Shown one piece after another: positions 12,525 to 25,665 of a stretch of DNA of 64,000 bases; within the stretch, counting starts at the first letter, position 1; the number at the start of each line of letters is the position of its first letter. Source of the DNA: Lepidostoma basale (Eukaryota; Arthropoda; Insecta; Trichoptera; Lepidostomatidae). The stretch covers positions 248,001 through 312,000 of the forward strand of contig JAHDVF020000457.1 of assembly GCA_022606425.2 (NCBI GenBank), written 5' to 3'. The notes under the pieces were generated by a model, which had not been told where the DNA came from, made no database searches, and worked only from the letters and a program-made list of their open reading frames with translations. Made by a program: the position numbers and the translations under genes.

Positions 12525-13689
12525 AATTGCTTAACCAAACAATCATTTGACCTGTATATTTTGCTCAAAAGACGGATGAAAACGAAACTGTATTCCATTT
12601 TTTGCTTCCCTAGAGCATGTTTTGCCATCTCTGTTGAGAAAAAAAAAAATTATTTACATAAGTATATTTTAAATCTAAGTTATTTCAAGTGTGATGTTAT
12701 TATTATTGAATATGGCAAATCTGGTTATTCAATTATTTGAATAACTGAAAAAAATGTGATCTGTCATTCCCGTGTAAAGTTGTAACATGAGTTCACACAA
12801 CTACCAGGGGCCTGCTTGATTTATTTAAAGTGCAGCCATATATTATAATATTTGTGATCTCCTTGAGTGTATTTGGTGTGTTAAAATATGTTTTCAGAAA
12901 GCCCTTCATCTAACTTCTAAAAATATTTATGTATGTACTCGTATAATATATATGTCATGTGACCAAAATTATGTAGATTTATAGTAAACTATAATCTCTG
13001 ATGTGTTCTAATTTTGTGATTTCATTTGCTATTATTTATATATTAAATAACTGTGTTCTTAATGTAATAATTTCTTTAGATATACATAATTATATATTTC
13101 AAATTATATACTTTTTATATATCTTATATAAACGTAGCTAATGTGTTTTAATATTTACTTATGAGCATAATGAATGTGCATGTATTGGAAAACATACCAA
13201 TTATTAATGCCAAAAATCATGGATATCATTCATATTTACTCATAATCTGTAAAAATCTAAACTCAGCAGTATTATTAGGCAACTTCGGTATAATTCAAAA
13301 TGCAATAAGTATATTGCACAAATAAATACTTTGTTCTGGTGAATGTATGAATTTGACTACGATCTGAGGGTAACAATTTAATTGACATTAATCATTGTTA
13401 AATAGTATATCCATGTATTGGAATTGAGGGTTTTAGACTCAGAACAGATAATTTTTAAAAACATTATGCAAGAACCAATACTGCATTGACACTAAAAAAA
13501 ATTTTTTTTTAACTGCCATTTTTAATACTTTGTCTGTTCTGAGATTTTAGAGGTGATAATTTACACATTAGTGCATGAATGTGGGTGCTGTACATCAGCC
13601 ATTAGACCAGCATCACATATCTACCACTTAGTGAACTAAGAGAACTGAGGACTTTTTAAGATTAGAAGCAATCATTGATTAATGTGTAT
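12525..13689. other. Tecpr1 3' flank/UTR
   Basis: AT-rich, no coding signal. AATAAA at 13321 is one possible polyadenylation signal, but its distance from the stop makes this uncertain. Confidence 0.4.
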
Positions 13690-13890
13690 ATCATAATTAA
13701 TATTTATGAAAACATGTGTTTTCTAAAAGTTTAATTATATCTTATGGGAGTGATATGTTACGCCTTGCTAGGGCATTATCAAAACATGTCACTCCCATAA
13801 AATATAACTTTTTGAAAACAAACATTTTCAAGTTTAAAAAAAACTTTGTATGGAGTTATACATCAATGTTAAAGAAACAATAAATTAATG
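13690..13890. mobile_element. Palindromic MITE, copy 3
   Basis: Arms pair ATATCTTATGGGAGTGA with TCACTCCCATAAAATAT around a short centre (ACGCCTTGCTAGGGCATT); outer blocks are ATGAAAACA and TGAAAACAAACATT. Best-preserved member of the family. Confidence 0.65.
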
Positions 13891-14515
13891 TCGTAAGCAA
13901 GTTTTTTGATATCATTACATCTCTGGGATGCGGATATAGGGCTAAAGTAGAGGTGTGCATGATATTTTTTGAAACAATGTACTTGTGATAAAGCAATCGA
14001 GGATGAGAAATCTGTAAAAATTATCCCAATTTATCGAATGAAGTTCGTCTCAACCAACATTATTTGTTAAATTTTTTGGGTAATATAAAAAGACTTTAAT
14101 CGGTACAATTTTATTTATGCTTAGTTATTTTTGCGAATGGATAAATTGGAATGTAAACTAAAACCAGTTGTCGTGTATTAACATTGGTTACCCTGGCGAT
14201 CGTGTTTATGATAATGCTGTAAAATATTTTCAAGTCTACAATTTACTTACAATAATGAGTTAGGAATAGTCATCTTATTAAACATTAAAAATCTAGAAAT
14301 GTTACATATAAATGTTTGATCTATATTATGCATTTCAAAACAGCGCAGTACATATTTGCGAATGTAAAAATATGAATATATTTTAAATACTTATTATTAC
14401 ATAATCTTTATAAAATGCTTTAATTTTACATTTGTATGAGGAGGCTTACAAGTACTTTTGTATTCATATTAAATAATTGGTTTGTTAGCAACCAACATTA
14501 CCGTTTACCAAATCT
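13891..14515. other. Convergent intergenic spacer / VPS35L 3' UTR
   Basis: AT-rich. A minus-strand AATAAA near 14110 could end VPS35L transcripts. Nothing else recognised. Confidence 0.4.
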
Positions 14516-17500
14516 TCACCCGAGTGTTTTCAATTTAGCAACTATGTTAGGGTTTATACCCGAACTAGAAGATTGCAGAAGCGTCATCAGTGTGTTCTGC
14601 AAAGAATTGTTGCAATTTATTATATTTATTGATACATTAACCAAATATAACTTTTACATATTGTTAATTAAGTATTGCTTATCATTGTTACTTAATTATT
14701 GCTTATAAACGAAATTTAATTGTTACTATGATTTATTACATGCATTCCAATTTACTTAAGGATTAAGATGTTATTTTTTCCACTCTACCTTTAATTTAAT
14801 TCAAATTACATCAGTCTTTCAAATTACTATTATTAACAATATTTGATCCTTGCGGGTGTTTATCTCAAGATTACTATTATAAAATTTATTTCTATATTGT
14901 GTGTTTAAGCTGTACAGAGCTGACACAGTCAAGTTCTGGAGTCCATGGGCTATCTATATATGTTCCGACATTCGCCTTACAGCTGAGGAAACCATGGAAA
15001 ACCTCAACTGAAAACATCAGTTTATGGGGCGAAAAATAGTAGCACTTGAATAAAAGAGTACTTTATATTGACCACGGTCTACATACATAATGAATTAAGT
15101 GTATAAGAATAATTTAATATGGAAAATTAACATAAAATTATGAAAATTTGTGGTAGCATAAATATTTGCCACCTTCCTTTGATTGTATTAATTGTGATAA
15201 ATCTATGCACACACGCTTAGTGAATTTTCATAGTAACATTTAAATATTGTTAACTAGCATTTTTTTAGTTTAATATTATTAATAAATATAGAAATATTAA
15301 ATGTAACTCACAGACATTTTGTGGTCCACGCAATCTTTGTGCCTGTGAGCTAGATTCCAAAGATTTACAGCGAGAAGTTCGTTTTCCTTAATGCTGGTGT
15401 CCGCTCGCCTCGCAACTCTCCAAAATAATTCCAAAGCTAATGTAGATTGCTTGTGATTCTCGTTTGATATTCCGAGCTGCTTTAAAATGGACAGAATCTC
15501 TTCAACCAGCAATGCGCACATATTATCCAACTCGGCAATAAAGTCTGACTTTGGTCTGTACAATCTGTCATTGAATGTTACTGGAACAAGAAAAGGTTTC
15601 TCATTAAAGAACATTTAATAGAACACCTAAATAATGTCTTCAATTCTTCCAAAATACTGCTACATTTGTTTATAAATCCTTTTTAACAATTTAATTACTT
15701 TGAATTAAATGAAAAAAATTGTTTATCTTTGTTTCACAATAACACATATTCTTTCTAATAGAAATATGAGTCTTGGAGTGATTTAATTTGACCTATATAT
15801 TATATTATATAGCAGTTGAGAGTACAAACCATAACTTCTTTGGTAGAGATAATTTTCTTGCCCCATGTTGGCTAGTAAGTCAATTGCTTTTAGCAGGATA
15901 GTGTACCGGGACGGATTGGTTGCCTCCCACGAAAGGTGATTCAGAGATTTTAGCAATCCTTTAACCAAGTTCAATGTACTGGCTTCGCTCTGCAAAATTT
16001 TCATTGAATCATGTGTATCTGATGCTCTATGTGTGTTGTATTTAAAAAATAAAGACATTAAAATAAATCCACATCTGATTATTTTTTAAATTGACATTTT
16101 CAACAATCAATGTTGAACATTACAACAAAATTTTCTTGTCTTTAATTTGCCTGTGTTCTGATGTACACATTTTTTTTTAATGTTACAGACGCCCCTCGAC
16201 TATCGCACTTAATTGATCCTGAAAGTATGTGGGAAAGTTCAATGTGCAAAATTAGAGGTCACGTGAAAAAACACCAAAATGGTGGGTATTTTCAGTTATA
16301 TATATTTAAATGATTTTACTGAAATCTCTTGATGGAAGTTCATTTTAAATAATAATTAAATAAAACGATGTTTTTTAACTACTTCCACTTTTGTCTTTAT
16401 TTAGACAGCGACCGGTTTCGCCAGGCTCGCTGGCATCGACAGACTGGTAACACTATTGTAAACTTAGTCCTTTATGTACATACAGATCAGGGGTGGTAAA
16501 CATGATTCTATACAAAATTAATCTTCAAATATTTATGTAAAATTTTTCTGAATTTAACTATTGGTATTACAGGTATTCTTGGAGGTTTAATTCAGTATAT
16601 AATTTTAAATTTTTCAAACATTATATATGAATATGTAAGAGATAATAAAAATTAAAACCCATTGTATTAAATACGAACCTCCAAGAATACCTGTAATACC
16701 AATAGTTAAATTCAGAAAATTTTACATAAATATTTGAAGATTATTTTTGTATAGAATCATGTTTACCACCCCTGATCTGTATGTATATAAAGGACTAAGT
16801 TTACAATAGTGTTACCAGTCTGTCAATGCCAGCGAGCCTGGCGAAACCGGTCGCTGTCTAAATAAAGACAAAAGTGGAAGTAGTTAAAAAACATCGTTTT
16901 ATTCAATTATTATATATGTATTTATCAATCACATACATACATACATAAAATAATAATTTGAAGAATTAGGACTCTTTTTTACGAATTTGTCAAGAGATTG
17001 TTGAATACCCCCTTTTTTTGTTTTCCTGATAGAGTTCTATAACATGCCGTGTTTTTTTCGATTGCCCTACGTACTTGAGATATATGCTTTGTATTGGGAT
17101 CACATACATTCATCAGAGCCAAAAATTTGTCTTTTGATTCAACCTCTTCTTCGCATTCATTTTCTATTTTATTTTTTAAGGTTCTGAATTTGATTCAATT
17201 AATTCATAAACAACTCGGTTGTTGACGTTCATGATTGCTTCATCATTGAAACTATTTCATTTGTGATAGTTTCCTGAAATTCTTAAGGGTTTAGATGATC
17301 GCGGATCATCTAATCTAATGTAAAGGCGAAATATGAACACGTGTATACTGTATATAAACAGATAAATCGGTAAACGCGTTGTGTCAGTCCGTACTGCAAA
17401 GCAAGACTGAACTTGTTTCAAACGTACAAACGGAGATGAAAGCGACTGCACGTGAGACACAAGTGAACGATCGTTTATCGAACAAAAAAACCTCCGTTGA

Positions 17501-20500
17501 AAAATGTGCGAAAGTCGAGGGCCCCCTGTATAACTAAGTAAGTTACTCAATATTTTTCGTGAAAATGAACTAGTTCATTATACATAACTTAAACTTAAGT
17601 ATCCGTAGTCTGTTATTACTATATATTAGCAGGTACAATAAATAGTTCAATTTCTTACTGCCATAAGTAAAAGGGTTGACATAAATGTACTCAAGTAGGA
17701 TACAAGGAAAGCATCAGTCGATCTCAATTGTCCATCAAGAATTCTTTTAGAAGGCACTTCCGGTAAGACATTTAATGCTTCTTTAAAACAATCTTCGGCT
17801 GTAAAAAAAAAATGTAAACATGAATGTTTCTATACCGTTTAAACCACAGAAAAAAAAAGGTATCTAATTTGATGCTTTACTTCTACATAGATAAAAGAAT
17901 GGTATGTATATATGTTATAATAACCTTGACCCCTGCAGCGGTTGAGTAATGCAACTTGTCCAGAGAGAAGATAAAGCTGAACTTTACTAAATGGACAAAA
18001 AATGGCGGGAACAGTCACAAAACAATAAGCAGCACACGCATTGACAAACCAGCCCGTCTTGTTTGTATGCCTTCCAATCACTACACGTCTTGTTTCTACA
18101 GAAAGACTATTCACAAGCTGAAAAATAATTCTTATTGATAACTTTTAAAGAAAATAATGATCAAAATATATTTACATATATGTACGTACAGTAGAACTCC
18201 AATTATCCGAACTCTGACTACCCAAATCACTTTCAGAATTTCAGATAGAGTAAAATTAAGACGGAAACGTACTGGGATTCGCAAAATAATGATTCTGTCT
18301 ACACACGCTATTGTCCTTCCTTCCGCGAAGAAACCTGTACTTGACTGACCGAGATGTTCAGCAATGACTTTCGTTTTCAGTACAGTACGTACATACTGTA
18401 CTAATGTACAGCACTTGTATCTACGCTTAACATCTAAAAGTGTTGCCTTTTTATTTATTTAATAATTAAATAAAACGATGTTTTTTAACTACTTCCACTT
18501 TTGTTTTAGATTGCCAGGCTCGCTAGCATCAACAGTCTGTCGATGCCAGCGAGCCTGGCGAAACCGGTCGCTGTCTAAATAAAGATAAAAGTGGAAGTAG
18601 TTAAAAAACATCGTTTTATTTCATTATTATTTAAAATGAACTTCCATCAAGAGATTTCAGTAAAATCATTTGATTTTTATTTATTAATTAAAAGCTCTTT
18701 TTCTTTGAAAACTATTTTTTCTCCCATTTTCAACATACATACAGTTAAACTCATTTGTCAAGTTAGATAGCACAATCCTTCCAAGGGTAAAAACTTTATA
18801 GTATCTGGGATCGGTCATATCAGAGGATGGATCAATTGAAGCCGACATAACCAACCGAACAATATCTGGATGGAATAAATGGTGAACGCTGATTGGAATT
18901 CGGCATTACTATACGAAGCGAAGTATGGCCAGCTAAAAAGATCCATGAACAAAAACTCCATACAACAGAAATGTGCATGCTGCGGTGGTCGGGAGGAGTC
19001 ACATTGAAAGACAAGGTGAATGAATATGTGAGGGGAAGTTTCAAGGTAGCCCCCATTAAACAAAAGTTGTCAGAAACAAGGCTCCGATGGTATGGTCACG
19101 TGATGAGACACTTTCTGTGTCTAGTAGAAGAGGGAGAGGAAGACCTCAAACTACCTGGCTGATGAATGTGCAGAAGGATATGAAGGCCCTAGGCCTTAAG
19201 GAGGAAGCTGCCTATGAAAGAAATACCTGGCACTAAATGATAAGAAAAATCTGACCCCGAGTAACGGGAAGAGGTGAGGGGAAAGAAGAAGATACAGTAT
19301 TTAAATAGACCCTTAGTAATTAATTAAAATAGACCCTTTTTCGGAAAATATTCAATTATCCGAATGGAGTCCGGTTCCAATTGATTAGGATAATTGGAAT
19401 TCTACTGTACAGAGAAATCAGTTACATAAATCAATTTTCAAGAGTATGATTAAGAATCAATAAATTTAAGAAAGGTTTGAATATTCTAAACATTTAACAA
19501 AAAAATATGAAAGTTAATTACCTGCACAAGCATAATATGTACAATTTCCAGCTTGTAGAAAGCGGCTCTAGCCTCAACATAAAATTCTAATTGTTTTTCG
19601 AAATCTCTTCCGAATGAAACATATTTCACGAAACCGCAGACTAACTCTCCAATGTACTTCAATTCATCTTCTACAGTGAGAGCACTAAAAAATACATAAT
19701 CTTAAAAAGAGTCAAATTTGTTGCATGAAATTTTAAATCTTAAAAAGATATTTTTTAAGAAATAATGAGTATCTTTGAACATTAATGTTTATTATTTTTT
19801 TGTTATGGAAGGTAAAAGCTTAATAGCATTTATTTTTATATCATACATTCTCTCATATTGTAATAGGTGTTTCGGAAAGTTCGGTCCGTCTTACAACAGA
19901 GGGCCCTGGCTGCTTCAAGCCTTCAAATCTGGCTGCAATTATTTTTTTTAGTAAGCCTGAGTATCTGTCGATAAAGTTCAGCATTTGTTTGTTTTATCAC
20001 TTCTTCTTATCACAATATTTGTTTTATCACTTCTTAAAATGTCGACTTTTGTGGTAAATAAGAAGCATTTACGGGAAGTTATGCTATTCTGTTTAAATTG
20101 GAAGAATAATGCAGCTGAGGTGAATAAAATGCCCACGGGCCGCGTGTGGCCTGAGAGGCGTCTTGGTGTGGCCTGCAAGATTCTCGCCGCAACGCACGTG
20201 ATGAACGATATCATACAAAACGAAGTGAAAAAGTTATTAACTACAATAAATGTCGTAAAAATATATCGTTTTATTTTTAAAACTGAAATATTTGTACACA
20301 AATATTTTACTATACTGAAATGATATGTGACCCAAGTGCGGCCCGTACTAATTTCCATGTAAAATATTTGGCCTTTTTACAACAAAAGGTTGCCGACCCA
20401 TGGTATAGACACTTCAAGGCTGACGATTTTAGCGTTGACGGCAAAGATCGCCATGGAAGACCGAAAAAGTATAATCGAAAAATTAACTCCTCAAACTGGG

Positions 20501-23500
20501 TGAAACGGTTTAGGGGGAAGTCTACCGACAACTAATGTGATTAAAGCAGGCATTGGCTGAAAAACTACCGGAATGGTGCAACAGGCACAGCAAGCTGATT
20601 CTTCAACATGATGAATCTCGACTTTACATCGCAATCGCCGTCAAAAATTGTATACAGAATGTGGATTGGGAGATTATACCACAACCTCCTTATTCACCAG
20701 ATGTGGCACCATCAGACTACCACTTGTTGAATGAATTCATCTATTGCCAGAAAGATGGGAAAAGTAGTGGCTAACTATGGACAATATTTTGATTGATGTG
20801 TTTTTTTACCTTTCAAACAAATGCGATTTTCATACAAGAAAACGGACCAAACTTTCCGAAACACCCAATATTATTTGTGAAAATACTTTTTTTTTCAACT
20901 GGAACTTACTTAACAGATTCATGGAGTATCATGCAGATTTGCATCAAGTTATTAATGACAGTTTGGTCAGCATTGAGCCAATCTTGCTGGTTTTGATATG
21001 CTTTAAGGAGAGATTTACAAACTTCTACACGAGTCGGACCTGACTTAAACAACTCTAAAGAGGGTATTATGTTTTCCTGTAATGCAGAAAAATATTATTA
21101 TATTTCTTTTGTGCAAATTGAAGCAGAAAAAATATATTAATTCAACAATTTAAAATGCCATTTTGCAAGACTTACCAAAGTAAACAATCCTTCGATGTCA
21201 GTGGTGTATGTGACAACTTTATTCATTATAGACTGCAGCTGAACTTGTATGTTATGGTGCTCAGTAAAATCCTGGGTTTGTGTTACTCTTTCAATGATGT
21301 CACCGAGTAACCAATTGATTTGTTGAACCTTAAAAAAATTAAAATCACTAGACCTAAATCACGAATAAATTATTAAAGAGTAGGTATCAGATTTTATCCA
21401 AAACATTTACTGCACCATTTTAACTCTAATTCATAAAAACTTGTGCGGTACAATTAATCATAGACAAATATGACATTTTGTCATATTAAAGAATGGAAAT
21501 TTTGTAAATATGTTTTTATATTATAACATTAAACATACAGAGAAGTGTGTTGCTCCAAATTGAATCCAGGGTTCAGCTGAAGAGAGGTAATGTTGAAGTT
21601 TTTTCATCTTCCGAACGGCTCTCCACGCTGATGCTAATAATGCTTTGTCATCAGCCGAACCTCCTCCCATACATGCCCTCTGGCCAAGAGTGGCAAGTAA
21701 ATCACTGACGACACCATCTGAGAAGTTAGCAAAAATATCCAATTATGCACTGTATTTGGGACCACAATAATTGACAAATAATTACATTGGTAAGCAAACA
21801 TTTTAATATATATTTTAAATGTATCTATTCATTTGAGATATTTCTTTAAACATGTTCTATGTCAATGAAACTAAATTGAATTTATAGTACTTAAAATGGA
21901 TTTACCTTCAGACTCAGATTTGGAAATAAGTTCTAAAAATTGCATGGCCCGACAAATAATGTAATCTGGTTTAAAGGATGCCATAATTGATCTCAATAGT
22001 AAATCACTAAAACACAAAATATCAAATTAATTGATGATGCACACAATATTTTAAAGAGTGTTTTAATTAACATACATTTATTTTACCTATCTTTAGCATT
22101 CTTGCATTGTTCCACAAGCCGGTCCAAGGCACCTGTTGAGACGTTGGACCAATGAACAATTCCATACAACAACCAATCCAGAGCAGGATTATACAAACTC
22201 AAATACGTGTTCATGTCTATATTTTGAAAGCTTATTTCAAGTTTAACACTTACATTAAATATCTGAAATCATTTTATCACTAGTAAATAAACATAATAAA
22301 ATATAAATGGAATATAAAATTATAAATTTCTTGGAACAAATTGTACCTGTGGATATGTCAGGAGAAAATCATTAATATTATGGACAAAATATTCTTTATC
22401 CGTGGTATTTAAAGTAAGGCCAACTCGGCTGAGATAAAATCTGGCATAAGCTGCTACAAGCGGATGACCGATACCTCGGATCATGGAGGTCAGTCTTGTG
22501 AGCGCGGATCCAAACTCGTGTCGTGTTAAAAAGCTGTAACATTTCAATAGCGACATCTCTACATATAATCTCGGAACAAGTTCTCTGATTGAGGCCATCT
22601 TATAAAGCCAGTTTTGACAAGTTTCCTTGGCAGTTTCAGGCACCATGTCCGGTGTGAAGTTTTCTGGTAAGGCAGTAGGTTTTTTACTTCCGGGTCTGAA
22701 ATTAAAAATATATATTTCTAGTAAAATTTCCACTTAGTATAAATGAATAAAAATGTTTATCAAAGTACAACACAAATATTACATAACTTACTCTAAATAT
22801 TGAGCCTTTGTTCTCAATCGCTCGTAAACTAATTTCCCAAATATATCCAAGATGTCAGTAATTAAAACAAATTTACTTGGATAAAATTGCATCACTGAAG
22901 TGTCCACAAGTAATTTGGAACACTGAATAGCAATTTTCAATGCTTTAACCCTCTGCTCTGTATTCCAAGCCTGAAACCATTCACAATTATAATGATTTTC
23001 TGCAAAAACATATTTTGAAGCATAAGTACTATATTAGTGAAGAATGAATATATACCTGAACTAATTCTCGGTTTAACATATCAATCCTAGAAACATATTC
23101 CTGTTGTGATAAATCCAGCATTTGCCTTATGGAACCCTCTTCAAAGTCATCTAATTGCTCTAAGCGTGTTTTCACTTGATCAACAACACAGGTCTGAGTT
23201 TTCATTATCACTACAATTAAAATAAAATATGGTTACATAAATTAAATATTGTATACCAGGGCAAAAAACTAAAATTTAGGGCAGTGTGGTGTATTGGGAT
23301 GAATAAATAATATGAAATGACTTTTGGTAAAAAATAATTCTATTAAATTATTTGAGGAAAACTTTCTGAAAGAAGTCATGATGCTACATAATTTGCATTA
23401 TGACTTAAAAGTTTATGATTGGACATATCACTGAATTGACCTTTTGATGAAGTTCTCAATGACGAAGAAATACTCTTAACTGTTTTAGAGGAGCACACCA

Positions 23501-25180
23501 GCCCCAAGGAAAGTAGTGACAATTGTGTAGAAGGTCCACTGGTTATGTGCGTAAATGGATTTGTCTATTGTCTGATAGTGAATAATTTTCATTATTATTT
23601 TTTAAGTAATTTTTTATATATATTTACATACAATACACAAATGTTTCAGATAAAATAAAACAGGAAAAATCATTTCTAATTCAATTTCTTGTTCCCCTCT
23701 TATCGGAGGTTGGACAACATCATTTGCCTTTTTTACTTTGAACACAGCTGTTCAAAATAATGATGTTATGCTGTAACTGAATTATTCTTGAAGGTATTTT
23801 AACCAGAACTTTCTTAGGATAATCAATCGTTACTCATTGTATTTCTCGTTTCTCATAACATACCCAAAGTATCTAAATTTACCGTGCTAATTGAATATCT
23901 AGCATGCAATGCCAGTGTGTACTATTAGATAGTAATAATTCAACTAACATTTTTCTCCTCCGGGTAAGAAACTTGTGATAATTGAAAGTTTTTCTGCCGT
24001 AGTATAATGTATTAGAATAGCAGTTCGACGGACATTCCATGTTTCCATCCATTCGCTTTCTTTACTTTTAGTCTTATTCTGAAATACAAAAATTAATGAG
24101 CTACTAAGATTGTTTTTACGTTTCAGTAATATTATTGGCATATATTAAACAGATCTACAAATACTTATTATTATTAAAAATATGTATTACTTTAAAACCT
24201 TTTACTCACTTCTTTGGAAGTTGGTTCATTAGAAGGGTGTTCATTCGCAAATAAAGACAGAGGATCATATCCTTCTAAAGCTATTGAAAGAGGATCAGAT
24301 GCAGTCTCAGTGATGAGTGGAAGATTTTTAGATACCTAAAATAAATGTTGCCAAATTTATACAATTCTTGGAATCCAATTAGAATGAGTATGAAATTACT
24401 AAAATTATTTATTATGCATTATACTTAAACATAATAAACTTAATTACACATAAAAATAACATTCGTTAAATGGGTAATTTAAGAACAGTATGATTAAATA
24501 TAGATAATATTGAATATCAGAATTGCCTTTTCCAAGGTAACCAGAATTGGAATGTGGTATGCACAAAAATATGTTAGTTTACATAGTGCATGGCTTCATA
24601 TTCACTTCTACAATATTTACTTTGAATTAAAATTACATAAAACATTTAAATATTAAATTTGGGAAATTTCAAAAACCAAAATTGAAAGTACACATTATTA
24701 GTATGCAGTGTGAGAATGGTATATTACAACAATATTTAAAAGAATATTACATTTACACAAAGTTACATAGCTTATAGGACTTTGAATGAATGAAACAATT
24801 AACTGACTGATAAATTTAAAGATACTCCAAATTCAAATTGTTTTTTTTTATTCCGTTTAAAAGTAATATTGAAATGAAACCTACATGTTTTACAGTAAAT
24901 AACTTTAAAGGATGATCCTCCACGCTCTTCCTTTGCAGCTCTGTTTTTGATTGTTCGTAATCATACTGAAGACACTTCCTGTAATCATGGAAATGTAAAT
25001 CAACCAATTCACGCATAAAATAATAAATGTGCAAGGATTAAAACATATAAATAAAATAATTAAAAAACCTTTTAAACATCTTCGGCATTTTATTGTTAAT
25101 GTTGACAAGTGTCCTCTATCATCTTTAGAATATAGGAAAAACATATAAACACAAGTTCCAACTTACCAATTGCTTGCCAT
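14516..25180 (-). CDS. Vps35l: VPS35L, Retriever/Commander complex subunit
   Basis: Coding exons in transcript order: 25180-25167, 24978-24885, 24335-24210, 24078-23949, 23210-23056, 22970-22792, 22695-22347, 22262-22087, 22006-21906, 21717-21539, 21328-21176, 21076-20910, 19684-19522, 18117-17925, 17798-17659, 15989-15830, 15580-15312, 14596-14516; 2829 nt, 942 aa (human about 963). Recognisable blocks: HPLKLFTV near the N-terminus, [125 protein letters not shown] and NLWNLAHRH. The protein is an alpha-solenoid that, with VPS26C and VPS29, recycles cargo from endosomes. The first coding exon is only 14 nt. The final exon was chosen because a strong GTGAGT donor follows DHKMS and the exon at 14596 restores a family-like C-terminus. 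Three introns hold DNA transposons. Confidence 0.93.
16186..17528 (-). mobile_element. Tigger-like DNA transposon with transposase C-terminus
   Basis: The ends read CAGACGCCCCTCGACTATCG (left) and, in reverse complement, CAGGGGGCCCTCGACTTTCG (right), with TA on both sides. On the minus strand, 16960-17190 encodes a Tigger/jerky-type transposase tail: [19 protein letters not shown], then [15 protein letters not shown], the usual QTTLDSFF-K ending. The rest of the transposase is gone, and a Penelope-like palindrome sits inside (16355-16910). Located in the VPS35L intron between 15989 and 17659. Confidence 0.82.
16355..16910. repeat. Large palindrome: head-to-head Penelope-like end fragments
   Basis: Two arms of about 235 bp (16355-16589 and 16676-16910) are near-perfect reverse complements around an 86-bp spacer. 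Each arm carries a hairpin GCCAG-CGAGC-CTGGC followed by GAAACCGGTC, which looks like part of a hammerhead ribozyme. The same arm sequence recurs at 18461-18640. Assignment to Penelope-like elements is by this motif and is tentative. Confidence 0.7.
18461..18640. repeat. Penelope-like inverted fragment, second copy
   Basis: Short hairpin version of the 16.4-kb palindrome: both arms carry CTTCCACTTTTGT and its complement, and the right arm keeps the full CTGGCGAAACCGGTCGCTG block while the left arm has lost about 25 bp of it. The outer sequence 18626-18675 is the reverse complement of 16308-16355. Confidence 0.65.
18805..19290 (+). mobile_element. RTE-type LINE fragment (RT C-terminal region)
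   Basis: Reads [19 protein letters not shown], then [45 protein letters not shown] and [18 protein letters not shown] across several frames. This is the widespread insect RTE block just after the RT domain. Frameshifted and 5' truncated. Confidence 0.75.
19866..20868 (+). mobile_element. mariner transposon with broken transposase
   Basis: Terminal repeats GGTGTTTCGGAAAGTTCGGT (left) and its complement at about 20840-20865. The transposase is fragmented: [16 protein letters not shown] with the helix-turn-helix start, [20 protein letters not shown] (the DEPRSGRP-like linker region), and [20 protein letters not shown] with the catalytic Asp. Stops and deletions separate these, so it is inactive. 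It sits in the VPS35L intron between 19684 and 20910. Confidence 0.82.
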
Positions 25181-25665
25181 GATGAAATTTAATACATATA
25201 TGAAGAATTGAAATACAAATCGTTCAACTAAAAAAAAACCTTCAATGTAAAAAAAATATATTAGACCAAAAATTCTCAAATTATGCTACTGTCAGTACTG
25301 TCAACACAAATTTCTATTTGACAGATTTCGCGTGTGTATAATTTCTTTGACATTTCGGTTTCTGTTTTTAGTTTATCAACATTTTTCATGACATGTAAAA
25401 ATATCTTTGGGATACCATATTATTACAAAAGTACTTGCTTTTATTTAATTGTTAAACTCTCGTTTTCTAAAACAATTTTTAAAAACGGTCGATGACTAGG
25501 TTTGGGAAACAATAAATCAATTTAATATATATTTAAAAAAAAGACTATTCTAACTCCATCTAATTCACAAGGAAAAATAATTTTGAAAGCTTGGATATGT
25601 TAATATAAAAATTTATTAAATAATTAAATAACATTAATAAACACATAATTTCGAAGCTTATTGTG
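25181..25665. other. VPS35L upstream region
   Basis: AT-rich sequence upstream of the VPS35L ATG; presumably contains the promoter and 5' UTR. No motif I can assign. Confidence 0.35.

Larger units (their letters stand above)
18189..19407. mobile_element. Tigger-like DNA transposon hosting LINE and Penelope-like fragments
   Basis: The left end CAGTAGAACTCCAATTATCC and the right end (reverse complement CAGTAGAATTCCAATTATCC) are terminal inverted repeats, flanked by TA at 18187-18188 and 19408-19409. Typical Tigger-like ends. The interior holds no clear transposase; it holds a Penelope-like hairpin (18461-18640) and an RTE LINE piece (18805-19290). Lies within one VPS35L intron. Confidence 0.78.

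Noticed and set aside
14930..15010. Repeat-like block ending in CTGAGGAAACCATGGAAAAC
   Set aside because: Looks like dispersed repeat sequence but only one copy is in the window, so it cannot be supported.
15297..15311. VPS35L ending at the in-frame stop after MSVSYI
   Set aside because: The stop lies past a strong GTGAGT donor, and an in-frame exon at 14596-14516 gives a C-terminus like the family's.
15990..16058. Longer VPS35L exon starting upstream of 15989
   Set aside because: Only the acceptor before AGC at 15989 is in phase with the preceding exon and aligns well with the human protein.
16193..16280. Exon-like stretch reading [17 protein letters not shown] after an ACAG
   Set aside because: The same CCCTCGACT-TCGCAC sequence occurs inverted at 17505-17528 with TA flanks, so it is a Tigger-like terminal repeat.
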